The notes under the pieces were generated by a model that was not told the origin of the DNA, ran no database searches, and worked only from the letters and a program-made list of their open reading frames with translations. The position numbers were made by a program, and so were the translations under genes. DNA of 64,000 nt. Origin: Moniliophthora roreri (lineage: Eukaryota; Basidiomycota; Agaricomycetes; Agaricales; Marasmiaceae). Positions 25,561 to 38,755 of this stretch are shown here, one piece after another. Where the stretch lies: the NCBI GenBank assembly GCA_001466705.2, contig LATX02000197.1, positions 186,001-250,000 of the forward strand, given 5' to 3'. The stretch's first letter is position 1. Each line of letters begins with the position of its first letter.

Positions 25561-27211
25561 ATATCCGTTTTCTAATCGATTTGTCCTCGGTGAACGCATC
25601 GATGATGTTCTTTCTCTCAGACCGCAACTGCGCGAGTACTCAAAGCGAGTGAACATCAATGCTATGGAGGACTATGATTTGACTACCAGCTCGCGGGAAC
25701 CTTCAATATGTGTATTTTTCAGCGCAATCATAGTGCTGCCCAGCTCCATGACTCGAATATCTCCCGTCACAGCCATTGCCATAGCTGGGCCAAGGTGCGT
25801 AAAAGCGGCCGTGGACTGATGAATGATTCAGCACCTAGGTCCTGTCTGACTCCGTCTCCGTTGCACCAACGCCCCAAGTACTTCAGCCGTAGATAAAGAT
25901 AGACTAGCTCCAGAAAGTCTAGGGCTGTCCAGTCGTTATCAATCACGAAGAAGCCTTGGCAGCTCAGAGTCTTCCGTGCTGACAGGCACCGGTAAATTCA
26001 GTGAACCAACGTTCTTGAAGGTGTCTTCGCACGTTTGCCGTGGCCCGTCAAACCAAGATACCTAGGGTTTGACCAGAACATCAAGAACTTGTCAAGGACG
26101 ACTTTTTAGTGCGGGAAGATTGATGTCTAGACAACCGATGGACCGCGAAAATAATTTGAATGATGGGATGCTACAATGGATGGGTCTTCTCGAACTAGAA
26201 GAATCACATGTATAATTGTGAATTTGCAACCAAGCGCGGATGTAAACATGCAGACGGTCAAAGCTGAGGATACACGTTCCGGGCGGGTTCATCGCGTGAG
26301 TAACGCGATACACATCGAACCATCCACCGCGATTTAACTGCATGATGATTGTCAGTTCCCCTGCACGGATTCCCGTAGCACCGTTCCAGCTAGCGTATAT
26401 CCTGACCGGAGGTATTGTGATGGGTTATGCCGAGAGTAAGACGCGTCTTGCGGCGGCATTTCCAGTACACGATCTAGCGAAGGAGCTATCAGCGGCAAGG
26501 GCACACGATCAAAGCGGTACCCACAGGCTTGCACGGTCGCCTATGCCAAAATGTACCAAGTACAGGACGTTGTCCTCAAGGCGAGTCAGAGTCGTATTCG
26601 GATTCTGATCCCAACTGACAAGGGCACGAAGATGAGGCGGGCGCTGGATGTTTGCGTCATAGTTACTGAAGGACCAATTTCGAGCAGTTGACGGAGTCGA
26701 ACTGACGAAACTGGTGATAGCAGCTAAGAGAAATGAACGAAAACCTGTCACCGCAGGCCTGGCTCCGAGGGAAGGCCCCCCATAACCTCCGTGAAAGACG
26801 TGCTTGTGATCCTGTAGCCGACGTGTTAATCACCTATTCAGGAGTAAAACTGAACGATGTACTTTGTATGGTGAACATAATTGGGTGAGGATACTTGGAT
26901 ACTGCCCCAAGGATTGGAAATCAAACTCGATCTCCAAGGAAGTGAGCCAGTTTTGTTTCACTTGGGAGTGAATGCGTACTTGGTGTCGGTAAGGCATATG
27001 AGGAATAAAAATGGTATAGGCCCCTTGCAGACCCGTTGCCTCATGGTGTTGAGAACGATGTGACGCAAGGTGTCTGAACTCTAAGGGCTCGCATCCTGCA
27101 TAAATATAGGGTCGATAACGAGCGAAGTCGTCGGTTTGATACTATGATTTCATCAACGAACCCAGGCTTGACAATGACATGGCCTGAGAAGAACGTGGAG
27201 TGCAAGATGGA
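25561..27211. other. Upstream of GAPDH, no confident gene
   Basis: Holds the upstream GAPDH promoter. A minus-strand frame at 26509-26751 starts MTGFRSFLLAAITSF, has a hydrophobic N-terminus and continues in ordered-looking protein sequence (SWDQNPNTTLTRLEDNVLYL). A gene or gene fragment may be present, but I could not extend it through splice sites or recognise it. Confidence 0.3.
26509..26751 (-). CDS. Unrecognised ORF with hydrophobic N-terminus
   Basis: An 80-codon frame on the minus strand. The first 17 residues are hydrophobic (signal-peptide- or membrane-like), and the rest looks like ordered protein rather than random translation (ANIQRPPHLRALVSWDQNPN, LEDNVLYLVHFGIGD). No downstream exon could be joined with confidence, although possible donors occur near the end. 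It may be an exon of a longer gene or a relic. Confidence 0.25.
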   Translation of the reverse strand: MTGFRSFLLAAITSFVSSTPSTARNWSFSNYDANIQRPPHLRALVSWDQNPNTTLTRLEDNVLYLVHFGIGDRASLWVPL

Positions 27212-28969
27212 TCAATGCCAGCTCTCATCATAAGCATTCGAAGTTTTACTGTTCTTGGTCATAAATGATGTATCTCCCGCCGCCAATGTGGGTACAGATT
27301 GATCTGCACAACACCTAACGTGGTTCATGATGGTTGTGGTCGAAGACGCGGAGATCATCGAAACATGAACATCATTTCTCTGGCATCTCAGCATACAACT
27401 GACACAAGCTTGGATCTGAGTGGGTCAGATACTACTGTGATTAGAGCAGAACAGTGCTTACCACAATCGTTCTACATCTGGCCGTGAATGATGGTGAGCT
27501 CAGACGGTAGGAATGGAACGCGCAAAATAAAGCTTCAGGATCTCGGGAGGCATCGTAATGATGATTGTGGTCGGAGACGCGTCCGGAATTGCTGACACGA
27601 GCTGCAGCCTCTAGGTGAAGTGGCACCTTATCTCGGTAAATATACAACCGCAAGCACAAACCAGGAATTTGACTGTGAGATTTTAGAACAAGGAATCGCT
27701 TCAAGTATATAGGTGAACAGTGTCGAGATTCATCATGCTTCCAAGTTCCATGTAGACCTACAGTATGAGGAAGACAGCCGCAGCAATACCTATCATCCAC
27801 CATACATCGACCGCTTGAAAATTGGATCGCGTGCCTAAGATTTGTGTTGCAGCAGGTGTTGAAGGATCGATATCAATGGGAGAAGTGGACTGCTTGTAAG
27901 CAGTAGATATGCTGGTCACCGTGACCGTCTGGATTGGACTACAAACAGTTACCTTTACGGACGACACACCCCATTCAAGTACCCACTCACCTTGATAGCT
28001 CTGTCGACGACACTATGGTTCCATCCAAACGAGTCGCTTTCATGGACGTTGACGTGTTAAAATCCCTTGAACATACTATTCAGAAGTCAGATACTGGAAG
28101 CAGAACCAAAGTGATGGACCTTGAAGTGAACGGATCTAAGATAGAAGCTGCGATATAGGGATACTCAATGAGCACATCCAGATAAGGAGCGAGGGCACTC
28201 ACCAAAGAACGGTGGTGTGGCCCTGTGTGGTTGTGGTCGATTGAGGGCTGGTGACTGTCGGTAGGACTTTAAACGGCTCGTTTAGAGCTTAAGGTTTGAG
28301 GGATTTCACTCACAAGAGGCACTATCAGAGGTTTCCAGTGTCGAGGAAATGATAGTCCGTGTTTTCGACGACGCTGTTATTTGCAGAATGAGTGCGAAAC
28401 CGCTCGAGGAGCAAATGGGGACATACTAGGCATAGGAAATAGCGAGATAGTATAATAGGGTAGTTGAGCCGTAACAGGAGTGTGTGTTGCCATTGTCTGT
28501 CGAGGAAAAGATAGGTACTTGAAGAATACCTGATTATATTCGGTCTCTTATAACGCTGTGCTGACAGTCGAGACGATGCGTCAGACCATTCCAAACTAAA
28601 ACGTTCTTCACCGCGAATATTGCATTATTCCTGTAGGCGCATTGGGATTGAGGCCAGAACTCTTGAGGCTATACCGTGTCAAGGTGTGCTATGGTGGTAA
28701 AGAGAAAAGAGCGGAACAGAGTTTGCCGGCTTAGTTCTGGCCAATTTTAGAGTTTCTCTTCCTGTTTCTTTCAACTCGAGGTTACTCGCGAGAGCCCCCC
28801 GTGAATCATCGAATATGTTCAGTTCGCGTCGCACTCGTGGCTTGTGTAGATTGACTCGTAGGGAATTTCGGTGAAAGGGAGTTAGGTTCCACCGGATTTG
28901 ATTTTGGCACCGAGGTGAGATTGAGTATACAATAACTACCTTATACGACTGCGTGTCAGGGTCACTCAC
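27212..28969 (-). CDS. Probable Ser/Thr-rich single-pass surface protein
   Basis: The clearest exon is the last part, about 27758-27967 (minus). It reads SPIQTVTVTSISTAYKQSTS, a Ser/Thr/Pro stretch, then a terminal hydrophobic segment WWMIGIAAAVFLIL. This matches in layout the C-terminal exon of the gene at 30972. Upstream exons are uncertain. On the minus strand a motif encoding a short Ser-Thr-Thr-Thr-Ile run recurs near 27330-27350, 27556-27575 and 28225-28240, suggesting internally repeated exons or more than one small gene. Predicted to be exposed on the outer side of a membrane with a C-terminal anchor; function unknown. The limits given enclose the whole repeated region and are not a precise gene model. 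Confidence 0.35.
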
Positions 28970-29281
28970 GTCATTGGATGCTTGATGAGTCTAGCGAACT
29001 TCAGTTCTATCGTAGCTCTTTCGATGACTTTGATTCCACATTTCAAGGTATTTGGTGCTTTTTGCATGCGGATTCTCAAGAACTTTGCATAACTGTCGGT
29101 CCCTGAAATGATCCAATAAGAAAATGATTGTGTATTTTCCATTCCAAAGAGTTAACTTAAAACAAGTATCAACGTGGGGGCCTGCCATACCGTTGCTTCA
29201 TTTTACATAAATCGTGTAACTAGACTCCAGATTCCAAATTCCAATGAACCATCCACCCTATATTAATGAACTCCATGATAT

Positions 29282-30263
29282 TTAAGCCGACTGGACCATC
29301 ATATAAGTATCCAAGTTCGTATTGGCATTGTGCCTTTTACGGTTCGGCTTTTGCTTAACCAACACCTTGGAAGGGTGGTAGATATTGAAGAGGATGACTG
29401 CGACCGACATCAACGCTGCATCGAAGACGTATAGATACACTTCGTGCCTCAAGAGGTATCCATCATTCCCTTGGATGTACTCGACGACTCGGAAGATGGA
29501 CCGAACCATGATGAGTGCACTGGCGGCATACAAGGCCCACAAAAGTGTCTGCCATGACACGGGAGCCCGGTGTGCTACAGCGGCCGGGGTGGGGTTACGT
29601 CGAATACGTATGTGAAAGACGAGGGACGTGATAATGAAGAATCCGAACCAAAGCAGTTGAATAAAGAGACCAGCAATGATAACTTTTTCGCCGGTGTGTA
29701 ACATGGTCTCTGGGGACCCCGCCATCAATCCACCACCTTGAAGGTGAATAATGAGTCCACCGCCTCCTCTGAAAATAGAACGTGAACTAACCTGACGCTT
29801 GCATGAAGAAACTGAGAATATCTCCGGCAACGAACGTCTTTGTGAGCCACCTAACTGGCACGAGTGAATATTGTTCAGCCTCGACTGCCACGATGATTCG
29901 TCCAAGAATGATGTAGATGGATGCAGCAATAAGTGCTGGTGCAACGAGAATCAAGAGTGTTTGTAAAATGTAGGGGCCCAACTTGACGGTGTCGTAGTGG
30001 GATAGAATCCGACCGACGTATCCGATTGCTTCCACTATACAAATGGTCAGCTCAGAGAAAAGCGGGGGGTCGGAAACCGACTCACTTAGAACACCAACAA
30101 GCATGGGTATAAAGTACCATGTTTTGGTTCGACAAATTTGCCACATGTGCATGATTGCAGATAGACCGAAAACGACGGTAAACAGAATTCCAGCAGGCAA
30201 GGAAGGAACATAATGATAGAGGACAAAGAGTCGTTCGTTCTGCTCCGGGTTAGCTGAAGACAT
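29282..30263 (-). CDS. RTA1-like membrane protein
   Basis: Member of the fungal RTA1-like family (seven-helix proteins, some linked to lipid translocation or resistance to toxic lipids and drugs). Start ATG at 30261-30263, first exon MSSANPEQNERLFVLYHYVP. It continues with helices including SLPAGILFTVVFGLSAIMHM. After an intron closing at TATAG come EAIGYVGRILSHYD (family motif E-x-x-GY-x-GR) and YILQTLLILVAPALIAASIY. DILSFFMQASG is then joined to GGLMAGSP by a second intron, restoring the family's QASGGGL motif. The C-terminal exons contain further helices and a basic tail ending at a stop at 29282-29284. No frame break. The precise substrate is unknown. Confidence 0.88.
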
Positions 30264-30971
30264 GATGGGTTGGGTGGCTACATTCTGCTATGGAGAGAGG
30301 GCATAAAGTATGTGTTCGGTTTCTCATTTCGGGTTCGCATTACATACCAAATCCGTCAAGTGCGAGCGCAAACTGCGCCCAAGGGGTTTTGATGGCAAGA
30401 TGATAAGAGTTGGTGTAGAATGTATAGCTTTGCGCAGCATAATTGAAGAAACCAGAAAACAGTAGTAATAGTCATGTCTGTAGCCATATTAGTGGTCGAG
30501 AGCAAGATGAACGGTCACTGGTATCGTCGTTGCTTCAACGTGGGACTTAAAAATTTATCGGCATGCCAGGCCACACAAGCCGGTCGTTCCAAGTGAAAAG
30601 GCCGGCGGCGTAGGCGCCTGTCACTTCTCGTTCTCATTCTCAATTCGCTATCGGTCTTACTTCCAACAAACCAAAACAGTGGATTGTGGCCATGCGGCTT
30701 TCCGAGTACTTATAATAGGTCCAGGAATTGCGTGCGGCGGGTGATCGTATCAAATGTGGCTGCACGTGTGAACCATGAATCAAGGTAGAAGGATGAAGAA
30801 CATGGGGAATAAAAACCATATTTTACTGTGTGCTAGGGCGAAATCCTTACAAGAGATCTTCCGAGGCCCATCGTTCCTCTGGCACCTTAGCGCGAGAACC
30901 CGATTACAATTCACCCTGAATATTGAAGTGGTCAAACTCGAATAACGTATACATGTCTCTTTCGTGCAAAC
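30264..30971. other. RTA1-like gene promoter and spacer
   Basis: No open frame with supported coding character. It includes the 5' flank of the RTA1-like gene and the 3' end of the upstream Ser/Thr-rich gene, both on minus. Confidence 0.3.
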
Positions 30972-31852
30972 CTATTGTATGAAGTGGACAGATATAATGA
31001 AAATCAATATTAAGTGCCAATTGACCGTGTAAGAATTTAACCGAGCGCTAGAAGTCTCTGTCGCCGCCATTGAAGGGTTAATCTCGACCGCAGAAACGGT
31101 CACAGTGGACTGATCATGGACGGTGGATACGATAGTCACTGTTTGGATTGCACTGGAAGAGGTCAATTTGTTTCTGTACTATGGATTTGGCCAAGTAAGT
31201 GGCTACCTACCTGCGCGACTCTGTAGTTATCGTGCCATTCAAAGGGGAAGCAGTGTTTGGGATGCCCGAAACGACTAGAGTGTTGTGAGTTGATACAGGT
31301 ATGCCAAAAGTCCTGTCACTCACGAACTAGGGTAGGGTCATCCGGATCATGAGGTGTCGATAATGGGGTATTCTGGGATGGCTTGATGGATGCTAATATT
31401 CTCGGGGTGAGTTCCAATCTGATAAGAAATGAGTGACATACTTGGAATAGTGAGTATTGATTCGTGAGGGAATATAGCGGTGAATACCCCCTTTTCGGAT
31501 TGTAGGACTTCCAGTGTGTTATCTAGGTATGTGTCGACCATCGAGTCCGATTTGAATCGAATAAGCACTTACCACAGGGTATCAGTGTGGTCTGCGAGAT
31601 AGGGAAATTACACGGGTACGTCATCTCTCCTTGACCATAAACCAACAGCGTATCTCGGGGAAGATAGAGTGAGATGAATTCAAGCTTCGAAAGTCTCGCA
31701 TAAATACCAAATGCTGTTCTTCTCCAGACGATGATATAGACTAAGTGGAAAGTCGAGTGAGATCCCACCGTGATTTGAGCAGTAACAAAGCTTACCATAG
31801 GTGTGTAAAACTTTACATACAATGGATGATGCGAGCCCGAGTTCTGATGCAT
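30972..31852 (-). CDS. Ser/Thr-rich single-pass surface protein
   Basis: Multi-exon minus-strand gene. The exons recognised are: a 5' segment ending near TYPCNFPISQTTLIPC (about 31580-31850); a middle exon VVSGIPNTASPLNGTITTES flanked by GTGAGT...CTCTAG and a GTAGGT donor; and a final exon starting TSSSAIQTVTIVSTVHDQST. The last exon ends in a hydrophobic tail (WHLILIFIISVHFIQ) and a stop at 30972-30974. Thr/Ser-rich sequence plus a C-terminal hydrophobic stretch suggests a glycosylated surface or secreted-anchored protein. No enzymatic domain is visible. The layout resembles the genes at 27.8 kb and 51.4-52.3 kb. The true start is uncertain. Confidence 0.45.
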
Positions 31853-32311
31853 GATGGTGATCCTAGTGAAGGAGTAGCCGGAGCTTGCCGAAGGGAGCTG
31901 AGCGCGGAAGGCTCAACTGCTATCGCTTGTCGCAATGATTAAGGTCTACATCTTCAAGCGAGTTGTTGGATATCCTAAGGTCTAATATTGGCACAACTAC
32001 TACTAGACCCAGCTACGTAGTATCTACAGGAATTCTGACGCGGGAACTGATGGTTATGGATACAGATGAGACGTACTATACGTCCACGACATCTACAATG
32101 TGCACGCAAGCGGGAAAGGATGAATAAATACATCTAGTACAGCAATCGCAGTGTCAAACAGCGCGAAAGAGGGAGATTCGGCGTCACCGGTGACGGTATA
32201 AGGTATGGAGTTTCATTTTTAATGGGAATATGTTTCTGCTCGGTGCTCACCAACCGAACGTCCTGTTTATACAATCAGCCGGAGACAAATAGTACGAGAT
32301 CGAAAACAGAC
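31853..32311. other. Spacer between Ser/Thr-rich gene and ferric reductase
   Basis: Contains the 5' flank of the Ser/Thr-rich gene and the 3' flank of the ferric reductase gene, both on minus. No other gene is supported. Confidence 0.3.
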
Positions 32312-34278
32312 TTACTCTTCGTGTACCTCGATTCCACCGACTTGTTCTCTTCTGGTATCATCCACTTTGGCTATAGCTTCAAAAACACTATCTGCCAGTC
32401 CTACTGGCCCACAAACGCCTACCAAAAGACCGTTCACACCATCCTTATCTTTCTCATTCAACAGTGCTTCTCCCGTTCCACCTATGCTGACCACCCTGCC
32501 CATGGCTGCCTCCAAGAAACTCTCGACTTTTGGCCTCCCAGGGCTCAACGACAATCGAGTACTCCTGAACGCGCCATCAGGAAATGGAAACTTTCCAAAA
32601 GGTGCTCGGGTATAGAATACTGACACCCTCAAGGGGGCGAATACAGATTGCTGTACCAAAGAAGTTAGAGCGGGCATCATCGGTACTAACGCGCTCGGAT
32701 CCTGTACGATCCAGATGAGCTCGATGACCTTGACACGACTCTCGCCCTTGGCATCGGCACGAATCAGCTCCTGAATCGCACTCAGTGCGAACGTGATACC
32801 ACTCCCTCCAGCGACAAACACGGCAGCTGAGAACGATGCGAACATCCGAAGGCCTGGCCCACCGTAAGGCCCTTCGACCATCACTCGCACTTTGCCTCCT
32901 ATACCAGGAAGACACAGCCCGACTGCAGCTGCGAGTTCGTTGAGCCTGGTGTTTTCTAGCGCGACACTCTTTTGTGCCAAATCGTAGAGCTTGTTGGTCC
33001 AGTCTCCGGCCTTCTTGCACATCAAAACCATTCCTTCCGGTGTTTCTTGGCAATTCGCGATGGTAAAGGGGTGAATCTCTGCCCAGCCGAATATGCCCAT
33101 CCCGCTGGAGCACACTCTAAGTCGGATGTGTTGACCCGCTCTCCAACCAGCGTTGATCTCGGGAATCTCGACTCTCGTCACGCCGAGTTCGGGAATGACA
33201 CGAAGCTGCGCAGTAGCGAATTTTGTCTTGACAACACGCAGGAAGATATCGAGACCATAGAGACTGACTGCAGCAAGCACATAGGGTGTGCAAGCCGGCA
33301 TGTGCAGGATAGTGGCTGGTATGAGCAATGAAAGGGCGAGGATGTGATTTGTGACAAAAAGAGTGTAGAATCGACTTCGGAAGAATGATAGGGAGAACAA
33401 GTAAAGGGAGTTCATGCAGATCAATCCGATGATACCCCAGTAGATGGAAGGATGGGAGCTATGTTGACGGAATGTACCCTTGATGCACCACGAGTAGACT
33501 GATGAACATGTGAGATGAAGGATAACAATGGTGAAGGATGAATATCGCCTACTGTAGCCCAAAAAATGTACATTGACGGAAACGATCACAAGCCGACCCA
33601 CGAAGCGGTGCAAAAAGTTGAGCTAGAAAACAAGTTGAGAATCAAAGGATCACAGTAGCAAAGCTCATAGCTCACTTTTTCGTACCCAGTACCTAGCATA
33701 GCACCCAACAGATTATTCTTGGTCGCGAACAGGATTATAAACGGATACTGGCCAACAGTGATCCACCCAAACCTGACCGGATCCGTGAAAGGATTGGTCT
33801 TGTAAAATGCTGGATAGACCAACGCGCCAAAATACGCGACCATGACGCAGACGTGTGAAAAGGAGAGTCCCGGTAAAACTCTCGTATGAAAAGGCTTGAG
33901 AAGAGGGCGGAGAAGTCTGACAGTGGATCCGATGTGAGGCGGGTATGCCGATTGGATGGGTATCCCCTTTTCCGAAATCCTCTGGATATTTTCCAGACTC
34001 CCCACAAGCGTATGGTTGTCATCAGTTGAGAGATCATGATGACCCGGACCAGAAGATGCGTTGAATGCGACATGTTGAATAGGATGCTGCGAAAGAGGTT
34101 TCTTCCGGAGAAGATGACCATTCGACCACTCTGAGAAGCGCCAGAAACGGGCTGCGACTCTAGGGAGTCGTATGAGGACGAGGATACAGATGAGGGCGAG
34201 AAGAAAAAGGTCGATGTGGTAGATGACCATTTCAGATTGACTTTTTGGTGACATCCCAGTGGTGACTGTTGAATTCAT
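32312..34278 (-). CDS. Ferric-chelate reductase (FRE/NOX-type flavocytochrome)
   Basis: Plasma-membrane flavocytochrome that passes electrons from NADPH through FAD and haem to extracellular ferric (or cupric) chelates for high-affinity uptake. Exon 1 (33676-34278) starts MNSTVTTGMSPKSQ and encodes the first helices. Exon 2 starts at 33622 after a 53-nt intron. Its LNFLHRFVGRLVIVSVNVHF segment holds the haem-ligand-type histidines. The HPFTIAN motif binds FAD, and GPYGGP, VFVAGGSGITF and the C-terminal GVCGPVGL form the NADPH-binding lobe. A further 54-nt segment after FLGY has GT-AG ends and no stop, so it may be an intron. The product is 637 residues unspliced there, or 619 if removed. No break is seen. 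Confidence 0.93.
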
Positions 34279-36441
34279 AACGAAGGAAATGGAATGAAGG
34301 ACGGGTTAAAGAATGAAGGAAATCAAGTATGCAGAGAATGAAAAGCCAGACCAAGCGAATTGGCAGCAAAGGGCAGCAACCAGGCCATAGCTGTAAAGGT
34401 TTTGGCTTTTATAAAATGGCGGTTGTTTGTCAAGATGTTCTTGGCGCTTATCGTTTTTGGTAAAGGCTGAACTCCATCTGGACGTAAAAATTTTTCTCTA
34501 GTGTCTTCTACCCTATGGCAATTCCCCCCTGTCGGAATCTTTTTTGATTTCTGTTATACCTGTCGCTAGCTACTGCTACGCTAGTTACTCATCATGGTAG
34601 TGAAGGCCAGAAATAGTGTAACTGCCACTCCTCGAGGTACAAAGATTAGGCACAAATGGTCAACGGTCAAACCATACGTCCTCGGAGAGCAGTTGCAGAA
34701 GAACTAGCTTCTAGCACTTTCGAAATAACCTCAGGGTCTATAAGCTTCACGAACGTTTCGGTACTGGTGCTGGAGTGGGCATAAAGGCTCGATAGAATGC
34801 AGATTTTATGGAGCGTCTTTCCATCTACCTTTGAATTTGAGAGAATCATACGTTTCTGATCATGAACTATATGAGATATGAGTCAGTCAAATGAATATGA
34901 ATGTTCGAAAGAATAGCATGTAACTTGCGAGGTGATAGCTCGTTGCTGTCTAGTACGGCCTCCTGTGATGATCCAAGGTGAGGCAAACTCGAGTCGGAAA
35001 AGTTATCAACCGCGACGCCAGCTAGCTCGAGTCGCCTGCATCCGCCTTGCCATCTCCTGCGAGATCAAGACTATCAGGATTATGAGCCCCTTGTTGTATT
35101 CCGCGGTCGTAAAGTCACAGAAGACGATACCTTGACAACTAGTACTGGAGGAAGATGTTGCGAAGGGCTGTATCTTCCAAAGCTTCCGGGAACCAGACCT
35201 TCAAGGTATCGTATAACTTGAAAGGTGACGTTGGGCAGCAATTAACATCTGCGGGGACGATTCCGAGCCCCGGAATCGTACCGAGAGAGAAGGTCCGACG
35301 TTGAAGGGTTTCTAAGAGGAAGAATCTAGAACGAGTATTTAGGAAGAGATACGTCCTGGAAGTAACGTCATCTATGTTGAGGTTCTCCGCACAATAAGGC
35401 TGAAGATAATGTGCGCAGCATGCGGATCATGCGTCAATTTTGGTTTTAAAGTCAATGTACTTCGGCGACAGGAGAGCGTGGGACGAGCTTGAGCGCTTGA
35501 GCATGTAACGTCCTTGGTCCATATTCGGGACGCAGTCATGTTTGATAGGGGAGACTGTACTGTATCCGGTGACGGTGAATCTCTTGACAGCAAGGCGGAA
35601 AGCTGATATCGTGTTGAGACCTAAGTTTTCTCATCAGTCATATCCTGTAACAGTTTCACCGCAGCTCACAGGATCGAGCATCCTGAACGTTTTCTCCATA
35701 GGACGAAGGGCGGGGCTATCTATATAACCTCCTGTGCACTTGCAGAACGTAGGCTGTTCAGTTGATGCCTTCAACTGATCATCTTCCTGTCGAATTTTCT
35801 GCGCCATAAAGATGATAATTGATCAGATCATTGAGAGGGAGGTGGTCATGGAACAACTTCAAGTAGTACCGTGCGAGCGTTGTGACCGACACGTCGAAGT
35901 TCTCTTCCTCCGATGCTACCCTCATGTCGGGAGACCTTCAAAGTTCAAGGTAACCGGATTCAGATGTGCAATATTCTGCCTCCTTAACGGTCTTATACTT
36001 ATCTAACGAAACTCTGCAGTACCAGGCCATGATAACTTCACCAAGCGCAAGCATCTCAAAGCTACAGTACTAGCACAGAAAGAAACGAAGGCGTTGAACA
36101 ACTAGTAGTCCTCTCGCACACTTCAACGGTGGTCAATGAGCGTGTCTTAGTACTCGGCAGGAAGGATATAAAGGATAAGAGAAACGGGATAGAGGTTTGA
36201 GAGGTGATAAGCCGCCACTATGACAAGGTGGGAAAGACGATGGTCCATAGAGGTGCGTACCATGCCCTTGCCTTTGTCCACAAGATTTGACGTTTCATTA
36301 TGCAGACCTCGAGGGGCCTCTGCGACAAAGCTCTTGCTAATCCTGCCGTGGATTTGACGCGAAAAGGACTTTGATACAAAGCTGTTGTGTATCCCCATAC
36401 GAATGAACACGATAACGAAGGAAATGTTTACTTGATTTCAA
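34279..36441. other. 2.2-kb intergenic region
   Basis: Contains the ferric reductase promoter and the 3' flank of the first HET-like gene. A 60-codon minus frame (34667-34849, acidic, Ser-rich) and other short frames are unrecognised. Confidence 0.3.
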
Positions 36442-38755
36442 TCACGCCATGTCCGTTGCAGCTCTAACCCTCGATTCACGAGTCACGGTATAGAGCCACT
36501 TTAACCAGGCCAAGACCTCAAGCTTGTCCCAAATGGACACATGTTCCTCCTGCCCCTCCCGTTCCTCTTGTTCCTTCACGGCTACGTCTCCCGCTGGTCC
36601 AACTCTAACCGAGCCACACTTTTCTGTCGTAGCGAGCGTATATGGAGGTAGATTGGCCATCCCCACCTTGACTGCCATCTCGTTCACGTTATCAGGGCGG
36701 TCGAGCAACATATAGGTCACGCCGCTTCCATGTACTCCCAAGACAACCATTGCATTGGGCTTCTGGCAGACGACAACCCGAGTCTTGACTCCAGTACGCA
36801 AATCGACCAAGTGGCCTCGTTTGTGCGTATTTCCTGGAGAATCCCACACAGGAATCATTTGCTCGGGTCCCCACTCATGGAGGTTCGTGCAGCTACGGTC
36901 GACTTCCCCAAGGACTTCATCAAGGTCACTTCCCCATTCTACATCGTCTCCGCTCCCGTCGCCCCACTTGCTCTCGCGAAGGAAGACCCAGCCGCTACGT
37001 TGGAGATACATGGTTCCAACTATAAGACGAAAGAAATTGTGGCTGGCCAATAACAGCCAGTATATTGTGACACCTCTACCGAAAGTGAGAGCTGGATATC
37101 CTATGGCCACGGGGGTCATGATTAACGGGATAAACGATAAGATCGGCAACATCGCCATCGAGATTCTTCCCATGGCTCGAGCATGTGGATTTCGGTACAG
37201 GGCATAGCCATCCCGTTTGAGACAAGGATGAAGACCTATTGTCTGTGCACCAATGATGTTCAACGGTGCAACCTTCTTGTCCTCATCCCCACCAACGACG
37301 AAGGCGGTGACAAGAGGTTCAAGTCGTTCGTTTCCTGCCCTTGGTTCAATTGGTGGACCTAGGAAATTGCAGAAAATTCATCTCAGGAATGGCTTTGGAT
37401 TTGAAACTACAACCGGACGTACCAAGCCAGCCATTTCCAGCTTTGGGTCTGTCAGGGAGACAGCACACAGCAGCCAGGGCAGCCTGGTTATAGAACCCCT
37501 GGTTCAGTTCCAACAGCCAAGCCAAGTCGGCCCAACCATCTTCACCCTTGAGGTGATGGAGCCGGGCACGATGAGGTAAGAGTCCATTGAGACCCTTCCC
37601 GAGGAACTTGTGTTCGTGATACTTTGTCTCCCTGTCCCGTCTAATGGCATCGACAATGAGGGCATGGATTGCCATTTGCCAAGTGTCGCTGCCGCTGTTG
37701 TTACTTTGTCGAAGGATGGAGTGGAGATGCCACCTGTTAGCTCTGGCTGCATGATGCATCATTCTCTCGCGGAATGACCTGGCGGGTTCGGTGTAGAGGT
37801 GACTTTGCTTCATTTCCTTTCCAGATTCGTCATGGTCTATCTTCCTGGTCATCCGCTGTACCTCGTTGGCGTGAAGGATCTCCCCCAAAGTATAGAGTCG
37901 CTTCCCCCAGCTGCAATCCAAGGTCGTGTGATCGCAGTCTACAACATGGCAAAATACCACCACCATGTTTGCGCCTCTGTAAATATCCGGCATACGACCA
38001 AGCTCCTCCTTGCGTTCCCTCTTCACATCCGTCATCTCTTGTTGCACCTCGTTGGGGTGCCTCTCCCGAGAGAGACAAAACTCGTCCAACCAGATGAATT
38101 CTTTTTCTTTGCGGTTAGGGGATTTAGGGTCCCTTATCGCCGAGCAATATTCCATGAGTAATTGCTCCGATATCTGACGCCTATTGAGAAGTGATAACTT
38201 GCCATTTAGCTTTTTCGGATCGTTGAGCGTCTTTCCAGCTTCATTAAACAGGGTTTTAGCTGCGTTCATGTCATAGCTTAGCGCAGTATATCCGGTGTCA
38301 CGGTGTTCTCCCGTCCAGTCGATCTGCGCGTGTCCAGTGTACTGTCCGTTACAGAAGGTGACCTGAAGCATCCAACGTGGCTCGAAATTGGTCTCCTCGT
38401 AAACTCCTTCGTCGGTGGTAGAACTGCTAACAGACCTCGATGCCGCAAGAGTACTAGTAATGAGGTTTTGTTCCTCAACATCTTCCGGCGGATTACGAAG
38501 AACAGCATTCGGCAGGTGGACATGTTCATTGATCCAATCTGTCTGAACCGAGTTATAGATGATTTTACCAGTACTACTAGTTATCGGGTACAGTATGAAT
38601 AGTGGGGCAAAAATGATGTTGCAAGCAACTCGGATGATGTTGGCGAGAACATGATATCGATCCTCCCGGCGACGGTGGAACCAAGCGCAACCCTCGACTC
38701 CGGGGTCTTCACGGAAAAGGCGTACCAAAGCTGAGCGTTTGGTTATCTGAGACAT
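36442..38755 (-). CDS. HET-like domain protein with C-terminal TM hairpin, copy A
   Basis: 749 residues after removing one intron (37359-37422). I chose the ATG at 38753-38755 (MSQITKRSALVRLF) because the sequence upstream of it matches the 5' leaders of copies B and D and because the homologous block starts here; an in-frame ATG upstream would give a longer protein. Order: RSALVRLFREDPGVEGCAWF; a hydrophobic segment (ANIIRVACNIIFAPLFILYP); an acidic linker; then a HET-like core with GYTALSYDM, FIWLDEFCLSRE and ELGRMPDIYRGANMVVVFCH. The C-terminal half has GPPIEPKAGNERLEPLVTAF, two membrane segments and VVVCQKPNAMVVLGVHGSGV. HET domains in fungi act in non-self recognition and cell death; whether these proteins do is inference. 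The canonical HET residues are only partly kept. Confidence 0.8.

Noticed and set aside
36524..37207. Plus-strand frames inside HET-like copy A (and similar ones in B and C)
   Set aside because: Antisense shadows of a well-supported coding sequence; they recur in all copies because the coding strand is conserved.
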